DNA of 64,000 nt. Origin: Paguma larvata (taxonomy: Eukaryota; Chordata; Mammalia; Carnivora; Viverridae). The notes below the pieces were generated by a model. The model saw nothing but the letters and a program-made list of their open reading frames with translations. It did not search any database and was not told where the DNA came from. The translations under genes and the position numbers were made by a program. Location: NCBI GenBank assembly GCA_030068075.1, contig CM057842.1, forward strand, positions 41,378,659-41,442,658, written 5' to 3'. Position 1 is the first letter of the stretch; each line of letters begins with the position of its first letter. Below, piece by piece: positions 44,403 to 54,942 of the stretch.

Positions 44403-44475
44403 CAGAATATTTGGAAATCTGTACTTCTTCTCTCTTTTTATGTGAACCTAAAGCTACTCTCAAAAATAAAGTCTT
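44403..44475 (+). mobile_element. L1 3' end, right part after the LTR
   Basis: 'ggaaatctgtacttcttctctctttttatgtgaacctaaagctactctcaaaaataaagtc' is the terminal 70 bp of an L1M 3' UTR, with its AATAAA at 44466-44471. It completes the element that begins at 42740. Confidence 0.88.
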
Positions 44476-44640
44476 TTTTAAAAAAATTAATATTTATTTA
44501 GTTTTGAGAGAGAGAGAGAGAGAACACGAGCAGGGGAGAGCCAGAGAGAGAGGGAGACACAGAATCTGAAGCAGGCTCCAGACTCTGAGCTGTCAGCTGT
44601 CAGTTGGATGCTTAACCAACCTGAGCCACCCAGGTACCCT
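44476..44640 (-). mobile_element. SINEC, antisense, internally deleted
   Basis: 'aatatttatttagttttgagag', (GA)n, 'cagaatctgaagcaggctccagactctgagctgtcagctgtcag', then straight to 'ttggatgcttaaccaacctgagccacccagg'. The B-box part is missing, so about 60 bp has been lost, apparently by slippage at 'gctgtcagctgtcag'. Inserted at the L1 terminus. Confidence 0.92.
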
Positions 44641-45521
44641 AAATTATCAAGTCAATTTTTTAAATAACAGGTAGTTTTGCAAATTTCTAGTGAACAGGAA
44701 ACCTAAATGTAACATGTCTGAAAAATAAATAATGACCTTTATGGTCGTAAACAATATGTTTACAATGTTCAACAATGGGTTTGATTAATAATTTTGTCTT
44801 TACAGGATATACCATTTGGTTTATTTACCACATGGATGAGTCTTCAGTGTCTATTTTATAAACAGGTTAAGACTAAACTCATATTCCTAGCGTTTAAATG
44901 TTATTCAAATAAGTAGCACCCTACTTTTTAAATCTAAGATGTCATTAGTAGACACATCATTTTTTGTAAAACTAAAAAAGAAAAATTGCTTCAGAATCAA
45001 CTATGACTCATGCTCTCTTTACTGTTTCATTGGGTCTTCTCACTAAAGCCTATACTTACTAAGTTAAGATCATCTCAGAGCCCTTCACATCACATATCTG
45101 TATGTAAAAAGGGAAACGACTTTTAAAATAACTAAATTACTCCTAAAATGTCTTAACATCGAAATCCAATACTTTTGAGTTAACTCAAAAGTTGTTAATA
45201 TCTGTGGTTTCCACACCATATTGTCTTTCGTACTATCCAAGGCATTGGCGTGGGGGGCCATATTCCTTAAAATATTACTTCACTGCTACCTCCAGTGTTC
45301 TCTTACAAGCTTTGACACTGGTTCTTCAAGTTTTATTGCTTTCCTGACTTAACCAGGTGGTAACAATTGAAGGTTTTCAGACAGTGTCTAGAACTCATAG
45401 TTCTTTAGTGATTCTCAGATGGCTTAATACTTTAGATGTCAAAGGTTTCTGGTATTCAGGTGATGCCACCAAAAGAAAAAAAGGTTGGCATGTGTGCAAA
45501 CAACATTCTCATGAATGCTGT
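44641..45521. other. Unique AT-rich DNA
   Basis: No feature recognised. Confidence 0.5.
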
Positions 45522-45536
45522 CTGGCCAGCAGTAAT

Positions 45537-45750
45537 TTTTTTAATATATTTATTTAATGTTTATTTATTTTTGAGTGAGACCGAGAGTGCAAGTGTGGGA
45601 GGGGCAGAGAGATGGAGACACAGAATCCGAAGCAGGCTCCAGGCTCCAGGCTCCAGGCTCCAAGCTGTCAGCACAGAGCCCGATATGGGGCTCGAACCCA
45701 GAAACCATGAGATCATGAGCTGAGCTGAAGTCAGAGCCACTCAGGTGTCC
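45537..45750 (-). mobile_element. SINEC, antisense, with internal 7-bp repeat
   Basis: 'taatgtttatttatttttgagtgag', GA-rich part, 'gaatccgaag' then four tandem caggctc units (about 45630-45660, consensus has one or two), 'gagcccgatatggggctcgaacccag', head 'gtcagagccactcaggtgtcc'. Perfect 15-bp target-site duplication CTGGCCAGCAGTAAT at 45522-45536 and 45751-45765. Confidence 0.97.
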
Positions 45751-45765
45751 CTGGCCAGCAGTAAT

Positions 45766-46628
45766 ATTAAAATGTTCTGAATATTATGCATCTCTAATTT
45801 AGAGATGTTAAGTCATGAAAAATATGCTTAATAGAATCAATAAAATATGGTATTCCTAGTAAAACTATAGCTCAGTATCAACATGTACTGTTCTAGACCC
45901 AGAGTAATTCCATAGGTATATTTTGGTTTCTCAGTGGATCCAAGAGTTACATCCACTAGGATACTACAGATAAATTAGATTTTCCTCCTACCTAAGGCAA
46001 TTTCAAAGTCATATTAGAGCTTTTCTAAATTAAAGTATTAGACCCTGTTTATCTAGAGTGAATGAATTCAGTGAGAATCACAAAGCAAACTAGTTGGTTA
46101 CTTTTGTTGCCTAAGCCCTAAAATACGATTGAAAACTTACACTCTGCTAGTATTCCTTGGGTCAATACAGCTTTGAAAAGCTATCTATGTAGTATGAGGA
46201 ATGAATAAAATTTTAAAATGTATCTGTGCTCAACAAGTGAAATTGATGGAATCAGACAAGTTTAATAATTGTTAAGTGTCTTTCATAGATTGCTAATAAT
46301 TTCGTAGGTTATTTGTGAAGAATAAAGAGAAGAGCTACCATTGCGTGGTAGATCTCTGTGCATTCCAGATGACCGCAAAAATGTACTCTATTCACAAACA
46401 CTTTGCCAATCCTGGCTAATCACCCTGGTTTCAAACCAAGTGCAGTGTTCCAAAAATCAAGTGCTCTAGAATTATGAGAGCCAAACATTGGCTTCAGAAT
46501 TTGTATTTGGATAATATTAGGGCATGAAAGTACATTTTTTTTTTGCTAAGCGGTGTGTAATGCAGTTCTCTTGATAAGTCACTGTTTATGAAATATATCA
46601 TTTGTATCTACAATCTGCTATTTAGTCC

Positions 46629-46663
<35 letters not shown>

Positions 46664-47265
46664 TATTTACTATCTGCAAATAGTTGTAATTAAATGTAGC
46701 CAAGCAAATGCATGATGAGATTGATGACACCTGTAAATTTCTCTCAAAACTGAGTATAATCTCCACGCATTAGATAGTTATCAGGTGATTTTTTATTTTT
46801 GCTTCTTTTTTTTATATCAGTACTTTTAATATCAACATATGCATATTTCAGACATCCTCAGAACAGTGTGTTTCATTCATTTAAACTCCATTATAATTGT
46901 AAGCCTTTGGATAGAAGTAGTGAGTGAAATTACCCTGGTATATAAGCCCATTTATCACATGAGAGGAGATAGCCAGTTTACCTTTTGCCCAGTTCTGTCA
47001 ATAATATATTAATATTATTTATATTCCTTACCAAAAACTTCAGTTTATTTACATTTTATCCTGTTCAACATATTGGCAAAGGCAGGAGCTGCTGGAAAGA
47101 AAGACAATTTGAAATGCTAATATAGTACACAGGGATAGAGATGTGCAAGAAAGTTTGGAGTGAGCAAGCCTTTCAAATCTGGGCCCATGATGGAAAATGG
47201 AAAATGGAAAATAAATGCATGTTCTCTGGCTTTGTTACCAAGGTAGGACAGTGCCTAGCTGCTGT
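45766..47265. other. Unique AT-rich DNA
   Basis: About 1.5 kb with no gene or repeat recognised except the AT microsatellite at 46629. Confidence 0.5.
46629..46660. repeat. (AT)15 microsatellite
   Basis: Uninterrupted TA/AT dinucleotides, about 30 bp. Confidence 0.93.
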
Positions 47266-47269
47266 TCTC

Positions 47270-47420
47270 TCTCAAGCACGGTGTAGGGGCTTACACTCTG
47301 GTCTTAAATTTTTAGAAGGTTCAGAGAGGTTAAGAAGCCTCCTTAGAGTCACTTACGTGAAACAAGCGGTCCTAGCGGTTAGCCTGGTGGATGCTTACTC
47401 CACAGTTCTTTCCTTATCCT
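47270..47420 (-). repeat. MIR SINE, antisense
   Basis: 'aaggttcagagaggttaagaagcctccttagagtcac' and 'ctggtggatgcttactccacag' are diverged antisense MIR. A 106-codon plus frame across this segment (47141-47461) has no recognisable product. Confidence 0.5.
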
Positions 47421-47486
47421 CTGAAACTTCCTGCTATTATAGGTCCTTTGTGGAGGATTAAGAATATAAAAAAAAAAATTAAGTGT

Positions 47487-47708
47487 TGGGCGTCTGGGTG
47501 GCTAAGTCAGTTAAGCGTCCAACTTTGGCTCAGGTCATGATCTCAAGGTTTGTGGGTTCGAGCCCCGGGTCAAGCTCTGTGCTGACAGCTCAGAGCCTGG
47601 AGCCTGCTTCAGTTTCTGTGTCTCCCTCTCTCCCTGCTTTTTCCCTGTTCTCATCCCCCCCCCCCTCTCTCTCTCTCAAAAATAAATAAACATTAAAAAA
47701 AATTAAAA
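47487..47708 (+). mobile_element. SINEC
   Basis: Head gggcgtctgggtggctaag, 'ggctcaggtcatgatctcaaggtttgtgggttcgagccccgggtc' with an intact B-box (GGTTCGAGCC), 'tgacagctcagagcctggagcctgcttc', CT-rich part with a C-run of 12, tail 'ctcaaaaataaataaacatt'. Flank similarity is too A-rich to fix a duplication. Confidence 0.96.
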
Positions 47709-47739
47709 TAAGTGGTTAAATAAGAACGACAAGTGTCTC

Positions 47740-47815
47740 ACCTCTTCCTCCTCCTCCTCTTCCTTCTCTCTCTCCTCTTCATCTTCCTTATCCTCCTCCT
47801 ACTCCTCATGGGTCT
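47740..47815. repeat. TCC-rich low-complexity tract
   Basis: Degenerate (TCC)n/(CTT)n pyrimidine tract. Confidence 0.8.
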
Positions 47816-47944
47816 TTTTATATTGTCTTTAAAATACTTGAGTATTCAAGGTATGCCTAGCTGAAATGATCAGAGATTAAAATCATATGTAAGCAACATT
47901 AATTGCAAGGAAAGAGGAATATGTGCTTGGCATCAGCAAAGGAA

Positions 47945-48395
47945 GGTTTATTGTATGTTGTTGTATAAGAAACCATCCCTAACGTTAGTAGTTTAAGTTA
48001 ATATGCATGTATCACTGCTGTTACATCTGTGGGTGAGCTGGGTGGTAACTGCTTATCGGGGCCAGGCTGGGATCATCTTGGCAGGCCTCACTCTTGCATC
48101 TGTGCTCAGCTGGCATATGAACTGGGGGCTAGGTGTCCTAGGATGGACCTCATTCACGTCTGACGCTTGGCTTGCAATCATCTGGCACCATGACTAGGCC
48201 TTGTGTCTTTCATTATCCAGCAGATTATCCAGAGCTTGTTTTCATGGTAATCACAGCATATCAAGAGAGCAAGCAGTAGCACGCGGAGCCTTGGAATTGG
48301 CAAGTTTCACATACATTGTGTTTATTTGACAGAACAATTCACACACCAGCCTAGATCCAAGGAGTAGCAGAACATATTTTACTCGTGGTGGAAGA
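47945..48395. repeat. Old interspersed repeat, family uncertain
   Basis: 'gttgtataagaaaccatccctaacgttagtagtttaagtta', 'tctgtgggtgagctgggtggtaac', 'gcatctgtgctcagctggca', 'agagcaagcagtagcacg' and 'cacacaccag' follow the course of a common mammalian repeat (ataacaaattaccccaaa.cttagtggcttaaa...tgggtcagg...agctgggtgg). It looks like an old LTR or hAT element. I cannot name it. Confidence 0.4.
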
Positions 48396-48463
48396 GCTTT
48401 ATAGCTATAAAGTCACATTATAGAGAGCTTCGATATAGAAAGAGATGATGAATTGGGTGGGGA

Positions 48464-50563
48464 CTTTTTAGAACTGAAATATAGTTGACATACGATATTA
48501 TATTACTTTCAGGTGTATAACATAGTGAATTAACAATTATATACATTACATATTTGTTACAACAGTGAGTATAGTTATCATCTCTCACCATACAGTGTTA
48601 TTACAATATTATTAACTATCTTCCCTATGCTATACTTTTCATCCCCATGATGTATCTGTAACTGGAAGTTTTTACCTCTTAATCTCTTTCATCTATTTTG
48701 CCCATCTCCCCCACTCTGGTAACCACCAATTTGTACTTTATTATGAATCTGTTCTGTTTATTCATTTTTTTACTATCTGCATCTAATTGAAATACTATGG
48801 TGTTTGTCTTTCCCTGTGTGGCATTTCATTTGGCGTGAAACCCTGTAGGTCCATCCATGTTATTGCCTGTGGTAAGATTTCATTCTTTTTTATGGCTGAC
48901 TAATTTTCTATTGTATATATACCACATCGTCTTTAACCATTCATGTATCAGTGGGTATTAGGTTGTAATCTAAAATATTAGATTACAATCTTGGCTATTG
49001 TAAAAAGTGCCACAGTAAACATAGGGATACATATATCTTTTCAAATTAGTATTTTCATTTTCTTTGTGTAAATACCCAATAGTGGAATTACTGAATTGTA
49101 TGATATTTCTATATTTAATTTTTTGAGGAACTTCCACACCATGTTTAATAGTGGCTGGAGTAGTCCCAATAGTTTACTCTTTCTTTTGTTTCCCTTGCCT
49201 GAGGAAATATCCAGAATAATTTGCTAAGGCTATGCTGTCTGAGAGATTACTGTCTGTGTTTTTTTTTTTTTTTAATCTACTTTTTTAAGTTTTTCTTATT
49301 TATTTTGAGAAAGAGAGAGAGCAAGTTGGAAAGAGGCAGAAAGGAGGCAGGGAGTGAGAGAGACCCAAGCAGGCTCCATGCTGTCAGCAAGGAGGTTGTC
49401 AATGGCTTACTCATGAATCATGACATCACAGTCTGAGTTGAAACCAATAGTTGGATGCTTAGTGCGCTCAGTCACCTAGCCACCCCACCTATGTTTTCTT
49501 TTGAGTCTTATGTTTAAGGTACTACATTAGGTCTTTAATCCATTTTGAGTTTCTGTTTGTGAGTGGTGTAAGAAAGTAGTCCATTTTCAGTGTTTTGCAT
49601 GTAGCTGTCTAATCTTTCCAGCATCATTTGTTGAAGATATTGTCTTTTCTCCATTGTATATTCTTGCCTCCTTTGTAATATAAATTTGGGTTCATTTCTG
49701 AGCTCTCTTTCCTTTTCCAGTGATTTGTTTTTGTGCCAGTGCCAAAAACTGTTCTGATAATTATAACTTTAAGATACAGCTTGATATCTGAAATTGTGAT
49801 ACCTCCATGTTTGTTCTTTTCTCTTAAGATTGCTTTGGCTATCTGGGGTCTTATGTGGTTCCATACAAATTTGGGAATTATTTGTCTAGATCTGTGAAAA
49901 ATGCTGTTAGCATTTTGATAGGGATTTCATTCGGTCTATAGATTGCTTTGGGTAATATGGACCTTTTAACAGTACTAATTCTTCCAAATCTTGAGCATGG
50001 AATATCTTTCCATTTATTTATGTTCTTTTCAATTAATTTCATCATTGTCTTATAGTTTTCAGTGTACAGGTCTTCTACTTGCTTGGTTAAATTTTATTCT
50101 TAGGTATTTTATTCTTTTCGGTGAAATTGTAAATGGGATTCATTTCTCAATATCTCTTTATGCTACTTTGTTATTAGTGTATACAACAGATTCGTATATT
50201 TTAATTTTGTAGCCTGCAGTCTTTCCGAATTCATTTATTAATTCCGATAGTTTTTTGTGAAGTCTTTAGGGTTTCTATAAATAGTATCATGTCATCTGAA
50301 GATAGAAATGGTTTTATTTCTTCTTTAGTAACTTGGATGGCTTTTATTTCTTTTTCTTGTCTGAGTGCTGTGGCTAGGACTTCTAGCACTATGTTGAATA
50401 AAAGAGTGGATGAGAGTGGGCATCTTTGTCTTGCTCTTGATCTTAAAGGAAGAGCTTTCAGTTTTTCATCATTCAGTGTAAAATTAGCTGAGGAATTGTC
50501 ATATATGTTCTTTATTTTGTTGAGGTGTGTTCCCTCTAAACATTTGCGGTCATATTTTTAATA
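48464..50563 (-). mobile_element. L1 3' part, minus strand, about 2.1 kb
   Basis: Antisense L1 from the 3' UTR (gaaatatagttgacatac) through ORF2: 'tatataccacatcgtctttaaccattcatg', 'ccatacaaatttgggaatta', 'gcatggaatatctttccatttattta', 'gtatcatgtcatctgaagatag'. The text jumps from 'tagtggctg' to 'agtcccaatagtttactctttc' at about 49157, so several hundred bp of ORF2 are deleted. An insertion forming a perfect hairpin lies at 48963-48988. A SINE sits at 49259-49488. Not coding. Confidence 0.92.
49259..49488 (-). mobile_element. SINEC inside L1, antisense, decayed
   Basis: T-run, 'cttatttattttgagaaagagagag', 'cccaagcaggctccatgctgtcagc', 'tcatgaatcatgacatcacagtctgagttgaaacc', head 'cgctcagtcacctagccacccc'. 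Old copy with many changes. Confidence 0.88.
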
Positions 50564-51025
50564 GGCTACGAGAGCAGAAATTAAAATGTTCTGGAGGTAT
50601 CAGAGAAAACCCCTCAAAAAAGGTCACAGTTGATGTAAGAGTTAAATGAATATTATATATTCAACAGTGAAAAAAAATAAATTTTGAGATAGTTGAGTTA
50701 AAGGGATAGAATGCTAATAATGTAAGTAATAGAAACTTTATGATATTAATTTTATGTAAAAATCCTGATTTTAATTTATATTAAATGTTAATGTTTGAAA
50801 AAAATGAGGTAAAGAAGAAATTATACTTATAAAGTGAATTAAAATGTAATTTTAATATGGTTTATCTTGTGTTTTTAACATTTCTATACCTAACTAAAAC
50901 TGAGCCCAAATAATTCAAATTTGGATTCAATCTGAAAGGCTTTATAAGTATCAGTACAACTAGGAATGTAACAGTATTTTATCATACATTTAAGAAAATA
51001 ATAATTCTCAATGCAACCACTTGTT
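50564..51025. other. Unique AT-rich DNA
   Basis: Very AT-rich. No feature. Confidence 0.5.
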
Positions 51026-51039
51026 AAATTTCTTCTTAG

Positions 51040-51260
51040 GGGCACCTGGGTGGCTCAGTTGGTTAAGTGACCGACTTCGGCTCAGGTCATGATCTCACAG
51101 TCTGTGAGTTCGAGCCCCGCGTCGGGCTCTGTTCTGACAGCTCAGACAGAGCCTGGAGCCTGCTTTGGATTCTGTATCTCCCTCTGTATCTGCCCTTCCC
51201 CTGCTCATACTCTGTCTCTATGTCTCTCAAAAATAAATAAACGTTAAAAAAATTAAAAAA
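51040..51260 (+). mobile_element. SINEC, young near-consensus copy
   Basis: Head ggggcacctgggtggctcag, 'gacttcggctcaggtcatgatctcacagtctgtgagttcgagccccgcgtcgggctctg' with CpGs intact, CT-rich part, tail 'ctcaaaaataaataaacgttaaa'. It carries a small extra 'cagacagag' duplication. Perfect 14-bp target-site duplication AAATTTCTTCTTAG at 51026-51039 and 51261-51274. Confidence 0.98.
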
Positions 51261-51274
51261 AAATTTCTTCTTAG

Positions 51275-51781
51275 TAAATTTTTTTAAGAATAATAGAAGT
51301 TATTATATCCTAATACATAGTAACAAAATGACTGGTAATAATATGAATACAAAATTTTTTTAAATGGACATGAACTTTTACTTGGAATTATTCAATAAAC
51401 TTAGAGAAATATAAATATCATTTGGCTCTCTTGAAAGAATATGAAAGGTTATCTAGTTCATCATTCTGATTTTAGGTAGAATATTCCTTTCATTACAGTT
51501 CTATATTTAGCAACATTTTTAGACTGTGTATACAAAAGACTGAGAAACTATTCACTTGAAATACTAGAGGTTAAAAGAAGAGACCTTGAGAGACTACAGT
51601 TGATACTGCCCCTCCCAGTTGAACTCTGTCTGTGTCTATGCACAAGTGTCTCCAGTCTTTTGAATGTGTTGTGGCTTCTGATTACCAGGGCAAGTCGCTT
51701 AACTTCGTTGGTCTCATTTTCTACTTTCATGATCAGGAGACTTACACGGTGTTAAAATTCAATGCCATATGTGCTTATATA
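51275..51781. other. Unique DNA
   Basis: No feature recognised. Confidence 0.5.
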
Positions 51782-51796
51782 TAAGAGCTAGTATAT

Positions 51797-51996
51797 TATA
51801 CTTTTTGTTTGTTTTAAAAGTTTATTTGTTTTGAGAGAGAGAGAGAGCAGAACGGGGCAGAGAGAGAGAATTTCAAGCAGGGTCTGTGCTGTCAGTGAAG
51901 AATCTGATGGGGGGCTTGAACCCACAAACAATGAGTTCATGACCTGAGATGAAATCGAGAGTCAGATGCTTAACCGATGGAGCTACCCAGCAGTGC
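51797..51996 (-). mobile_element. SINEC, antisense, older subtype
   Basis: 'aaagtttatttgttttgagagag', GA-rich part, 'caagcagggtctgtgctgtcagtg', 'gggggcttgaacccac', head 'ccgatggagctacccag'. Perfect 15-bp target-site duplication TAAGAGCTAGTATAT at 51782-51796 and 51997-52011. Confidence 0.96.
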
Positions 51997-52074
51997 TAAG
52001 AGCTAGTATATGGTAAATGTTACGAGTGGATTTTGCCATCAGGCCCATTGGCCTTCACCTCCTTGTTTGGCACT

Positions 52075-52235
52075 CTAGGTTTGTGCTGTCTGGCAAATCT
52101 TTATGTTTTCTCAGTCTTGATTTCTTCATATGGAGAATGCATATGAGTTTAGGTCCTCTGAAGATTAAATGGGAAAAGCATTAAGCATATCCCTCCTACA
52201 TGTTCAGCACATGGTAAGTACTTCCACATTAACCA
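52075..52235 (+). repeat. MIR SINE, diverged
   Basis: 'gtctggcaaatctttatgttttctcagtcttgatttcttcatatggagaatg', then 'ctgaagattaaatgggaaaagcattaagcatatccc...catgttcagcacatggtaagtac', parallels MIR 3' (ctgagcctcagtttcctcatctgtaaaatgg...gattaaatgagataatg...gcacatagtaagtgc). Confidence 0.6.
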
Positions 52236-52472
52236 TCAGATGACTGAACGAATGCTTAGGTAACTCATTTTTTTCCTAAATGATTTGAAATAATTGATAA
52301 GCTAAATATGATGTTTAAAAGAAGACGGAAGAGCATAGTACTAACCTCTGCACTGAACTGAAGATCACTTGCCTGGGCATTCTATTTGAATGCAAACCTT
52401 ATGAGCTTACTAGAGTAAAAGCTGATGTACACTGTACTTATTTTACTCAATCATTGCCAAGTAAATATATTA
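52236..52472. other. Unique DNA
   Basis: No feature seen. Confidence 0.5.
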
Positions 52473-52698
52473 GGGGCCCCTGGGTGGCTCATTTGGTTAA
52501 GTGTCCGACTTCGGCTCATGTCATGGTCTCACAGTTCACGATTTTGAGCCCCGTGTCAGGCTCTCTGCTGACAGCTCAGAGGCTGGAGCCTGCTTTGGAT
52601 CCTGTGTCTCTCTCTCTCTCTGCTTGTCCCCTGCTCACACTCTCTTTCTCTCTCTCTCTCAGAGATAAAGAAACGTTAAAAAATTTAAAAAAAAAAAA
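52473..52698 (+). mobile_element. SINEC
   Basis: Head ggggcccctgggtggctca, 'gacttcggctcatgtcatggtctcacagttcacgattttgagccccgtgtcaggctc', CT-rich part, tail 'gagataaagaaacgttaaa' plus A-run. No clear target-site duplication. Confidence 0.96.
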
Positions 52699-52909
52699 AC
52701 ATGCAAGATGTTTTAGACGTATTTTTCAGAGATTATTTGTTTTGTTTACTGTAATAATTAAATAGTAATTTTAATGACTCTCCAATTGATTTTTCTGTCC
52801 TGACTCTTAAGAACACTTTGGAATCTTTTTTTTTCTTCTTTTATTTTTTTTACTTTTATCTCTCACTTTTACTCCAGACAAGAAAATAGAGCAAAATATC
52901 CTTATTTTA

Positions 52910-52944
52910 TTTTTTTTTTAAAACTTTTTTCATGTTTATTTATT

Positions 52945-52991
<47 letters not shown>

Positions 52992-53166
52992 AAAGTGCCA
53001 GCAGGAAAAGGGCAGAGAGAGGGAAACACAGAATCTGAAGCAGGCTCAGGCTCTGAGCTGTCAGCACAGACCCTGACGCAGGGCTCAAACTCATGAACCC
53101 TGATATCATAACCTGAGCTGAAGTCAGATGCTCAACTAACTGAGCCACTCAGGTGCCCCCAAAGTG
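52910..53166 (-). mobile_element. SINEC, antisense, with GA expansion
   Basis: 'tcatgtttatttatttttgag', about 20 GA units, 'cagaatctgaagcaggctcaggctctgagctgtcagcacagaccctgacgcagggctcaaactc', head 'actgagccactcaggtgcccc'. An 11-bp target-site duplication TCCTTATTTTA at 52899-52909 and 53167-53177. Confidence 0.96.
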
Positions 53167-53419
53167 TCCTTATTTTAAATATTTCCTTGCATTTATTATC
53201 TTTTTCTTCTGCTATTTCAACTCAGAACATACAAACTGAACTGATGCATAATTTATATTTGTTTGAAAATAACTAAAAATATAGAAAACCACTCCATTAA
53301 TGTTTGCCTATGTTCATAATGCAGTCATTTCATCTCTGTTTGGAAGAATTTGCTTCCATTCATTTTGTTTTCATACATTAAAAAAAGAAATAGATACCAG
53401 AACAGTAAAATAAGTTTCT

Positions 53420-53637
53420 CTTTTTTAAAATGGTTATTTTGAGAAAGAGAGAGAAAAAGAGAGAGAGAGAGTGTGTGTGTCTGCGTGATTGAGGTAGGGG
53501 CAGAGAGAGAGGGAGAGAAAGAATCCCAAGCAGGCTCTGTGCTCTCACACAGGGCTCGATCTCACCAACTGTAAGATCATGATCTGAGCTGAAATCAAGA
53601 GTTGGACACTTAGCCAACTGAGCCACCCAGACACTCC
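53420..53637 (-). mobile_element. SINEC, antisense
   Basis: 'aaatggttattttgagaaag', GA-rich part with a (GT)4, 'atcccaagcaggctctgtgc', 'agggctcgatctcacc', head 'actgagccacccagacactcc'. Perfect 13-bp target-site duplication AAAATAAGTTTCT at 53407-53419 and 53638-53650. A minus-strand frame of 133 codons crossing it is a SINE translation. Confidence 0.96.
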
Positions 53638-53861
53638 AAAATAAGTTTCTTAAAACAGAGTTTTTAATGTTTTGTCTATCAGAGCAGAAGTAAAACATGC
53701 AACACTGAATTGATTTCAGGAAGCCGCTGGCTTTTGTGGGCCAAGTATGGGTATATACCTGAGGAGGCGATGAAATCATTTACCTGATTCACCTCTTGCA
53801 CAAAGGAACTGGTAATAAAAGGCTAGTAAAGACAGAGATCAATTTTTAGACCCGTAGAAGT

Positions 53862-54018
53862 CCTGAGAGTATCTCTAGTCCAATCCTTTTATTATATAAT
53901 TGAGGAGACTGAGGAACAAAGGAAGTAAGTGGTTGCCCAAGGTCATGAAACTGGCAAATTCTGGGTAAGAATGGAGGCCTTCTGACTTCCTGATCCAATA
54001 GCTTTTTTTCTCTACAAT
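53862..54018 (-). repeat. MIR SINE, antisense
   Basis: 'agtccaatccttttattatataattgaggagactgaggaacaaaggaagtaagtggttgcccaaggtcatgaaactggc' is clear antisense MIR with the 'gcccaaggtcac' core. Confidence 0.78.
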
Positions 54019-54727
54019 ACGATGAAAGCAAGGGAGGGGATCAGTGAAAAGCTGTGGATCCTTGGGGTTATGAAGCCAAGCACCTGGTGATGGATGTGGG
54101 GCCACTGTGGTCAACAGACAACCAGTTGGGAAAGATAGTGTTTACGGGATAGACGTGAAAGAGGTTCCCTAAATATTGCATCAAAGTGAGATAAGGTATA
54201 GAAAGGCACTACAATCTAGTCAGCATTTCACTTACACCATCTCAGTCTCACACGAGTTCCTTGTTTGGTCAAATTTAATCTTTGCTCATCTAGTGAAGGG
54301 AATTCTGGGAAACAGAGTTTCAAACTTAACCATGCTCTGACAGTAAATCCACCCCAAGTGGTATCTTTGACCCAATCTAAGTATAACAGTTTCCAAGCAT
54401 CACTCTACTAAATTAATTATTTTCAGAACAGCCAAGTTCTAAAGTGAATAGTGTGAAATAAAATTTTCTAAATATTTATAGTTTTCATGTTATAAGATTA
54501 TTTTGAGGCTCCATGAATCTCAGTTGCTTTCTTCCACATCTCACATCATCCAAACCTTTTAAAAATATACAGTGCTCCTTACTGTGAAGGTCTTCATAAA
54601 GCAACTATTTGGATCTTTCTTTCTCTATTTTTCTCTCCATAGCACTCTACCTGGGATGGATGAATGGATATGTGGATAGATTTTAAACTGCTTCAATATA
54701 TACTAAGATATTAAAGTTTTCATCTAT
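54019..54727. other. Unique DNA
   Basis: No gene or repeat recognised. Confidence 0.5.
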
Positions 54728-54783
54728 TTTTTTTTTTTTCGATAGAGAGCATGCCTGTGCATGCGAGAGTTGGGGAAGGACCC

Positions 54784-54820
<37 letters not shown>

Positions 54821-54942
54821 CTTAAGCAGGCTCCACACCCAGCTCAGAGCCCAACAAAGGGCTTTATTTCATGACCTTGAGGCCATGACTGGAGCTGCAA
54901 TCAAGAGTCAGATGTTTAACCAATGGAGGCACCCAGGTGTCC
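54728..54942 (-). mobile_element. SINEC, antisense, older subtype
   Basis: T-run, 'cgatagagagcatgcc', (GA)n, 'cttaagcaggctccacacccagc', 'aaagggctttatttcatgacc', head complement 'aatggaggcacccaggtgtccc'. The style 'atcaagagtcagatgtttaacc' marks an older pan-carnivoran subtype. No duplication is readable. Confidence 0.9.

Noticed and set aside
44139..44501. 120-codon plus frame
   Set aside because: It crosses the decayed LTR, the L1 end and the SINE tail, so it cannot be a gene.
47141..47461. 106-codon plus frame
   Set aside because: It overlaps an antisense MIR and has no recognisable product.
47550..47570. Intact tRNA-like B-box (ggttcgagccc) suggesting a tRNA gene
   Set aside because: It belongs to the tRNA-derived head of a SINE. 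No cloverleaf with acceptor and anticodon arms can be formed from the surrounding sequence.
53378..53779. 133-codon minus frame
   Set aside because: Most of it is the sense translation of an antisense SINE and its GA-rich tract.
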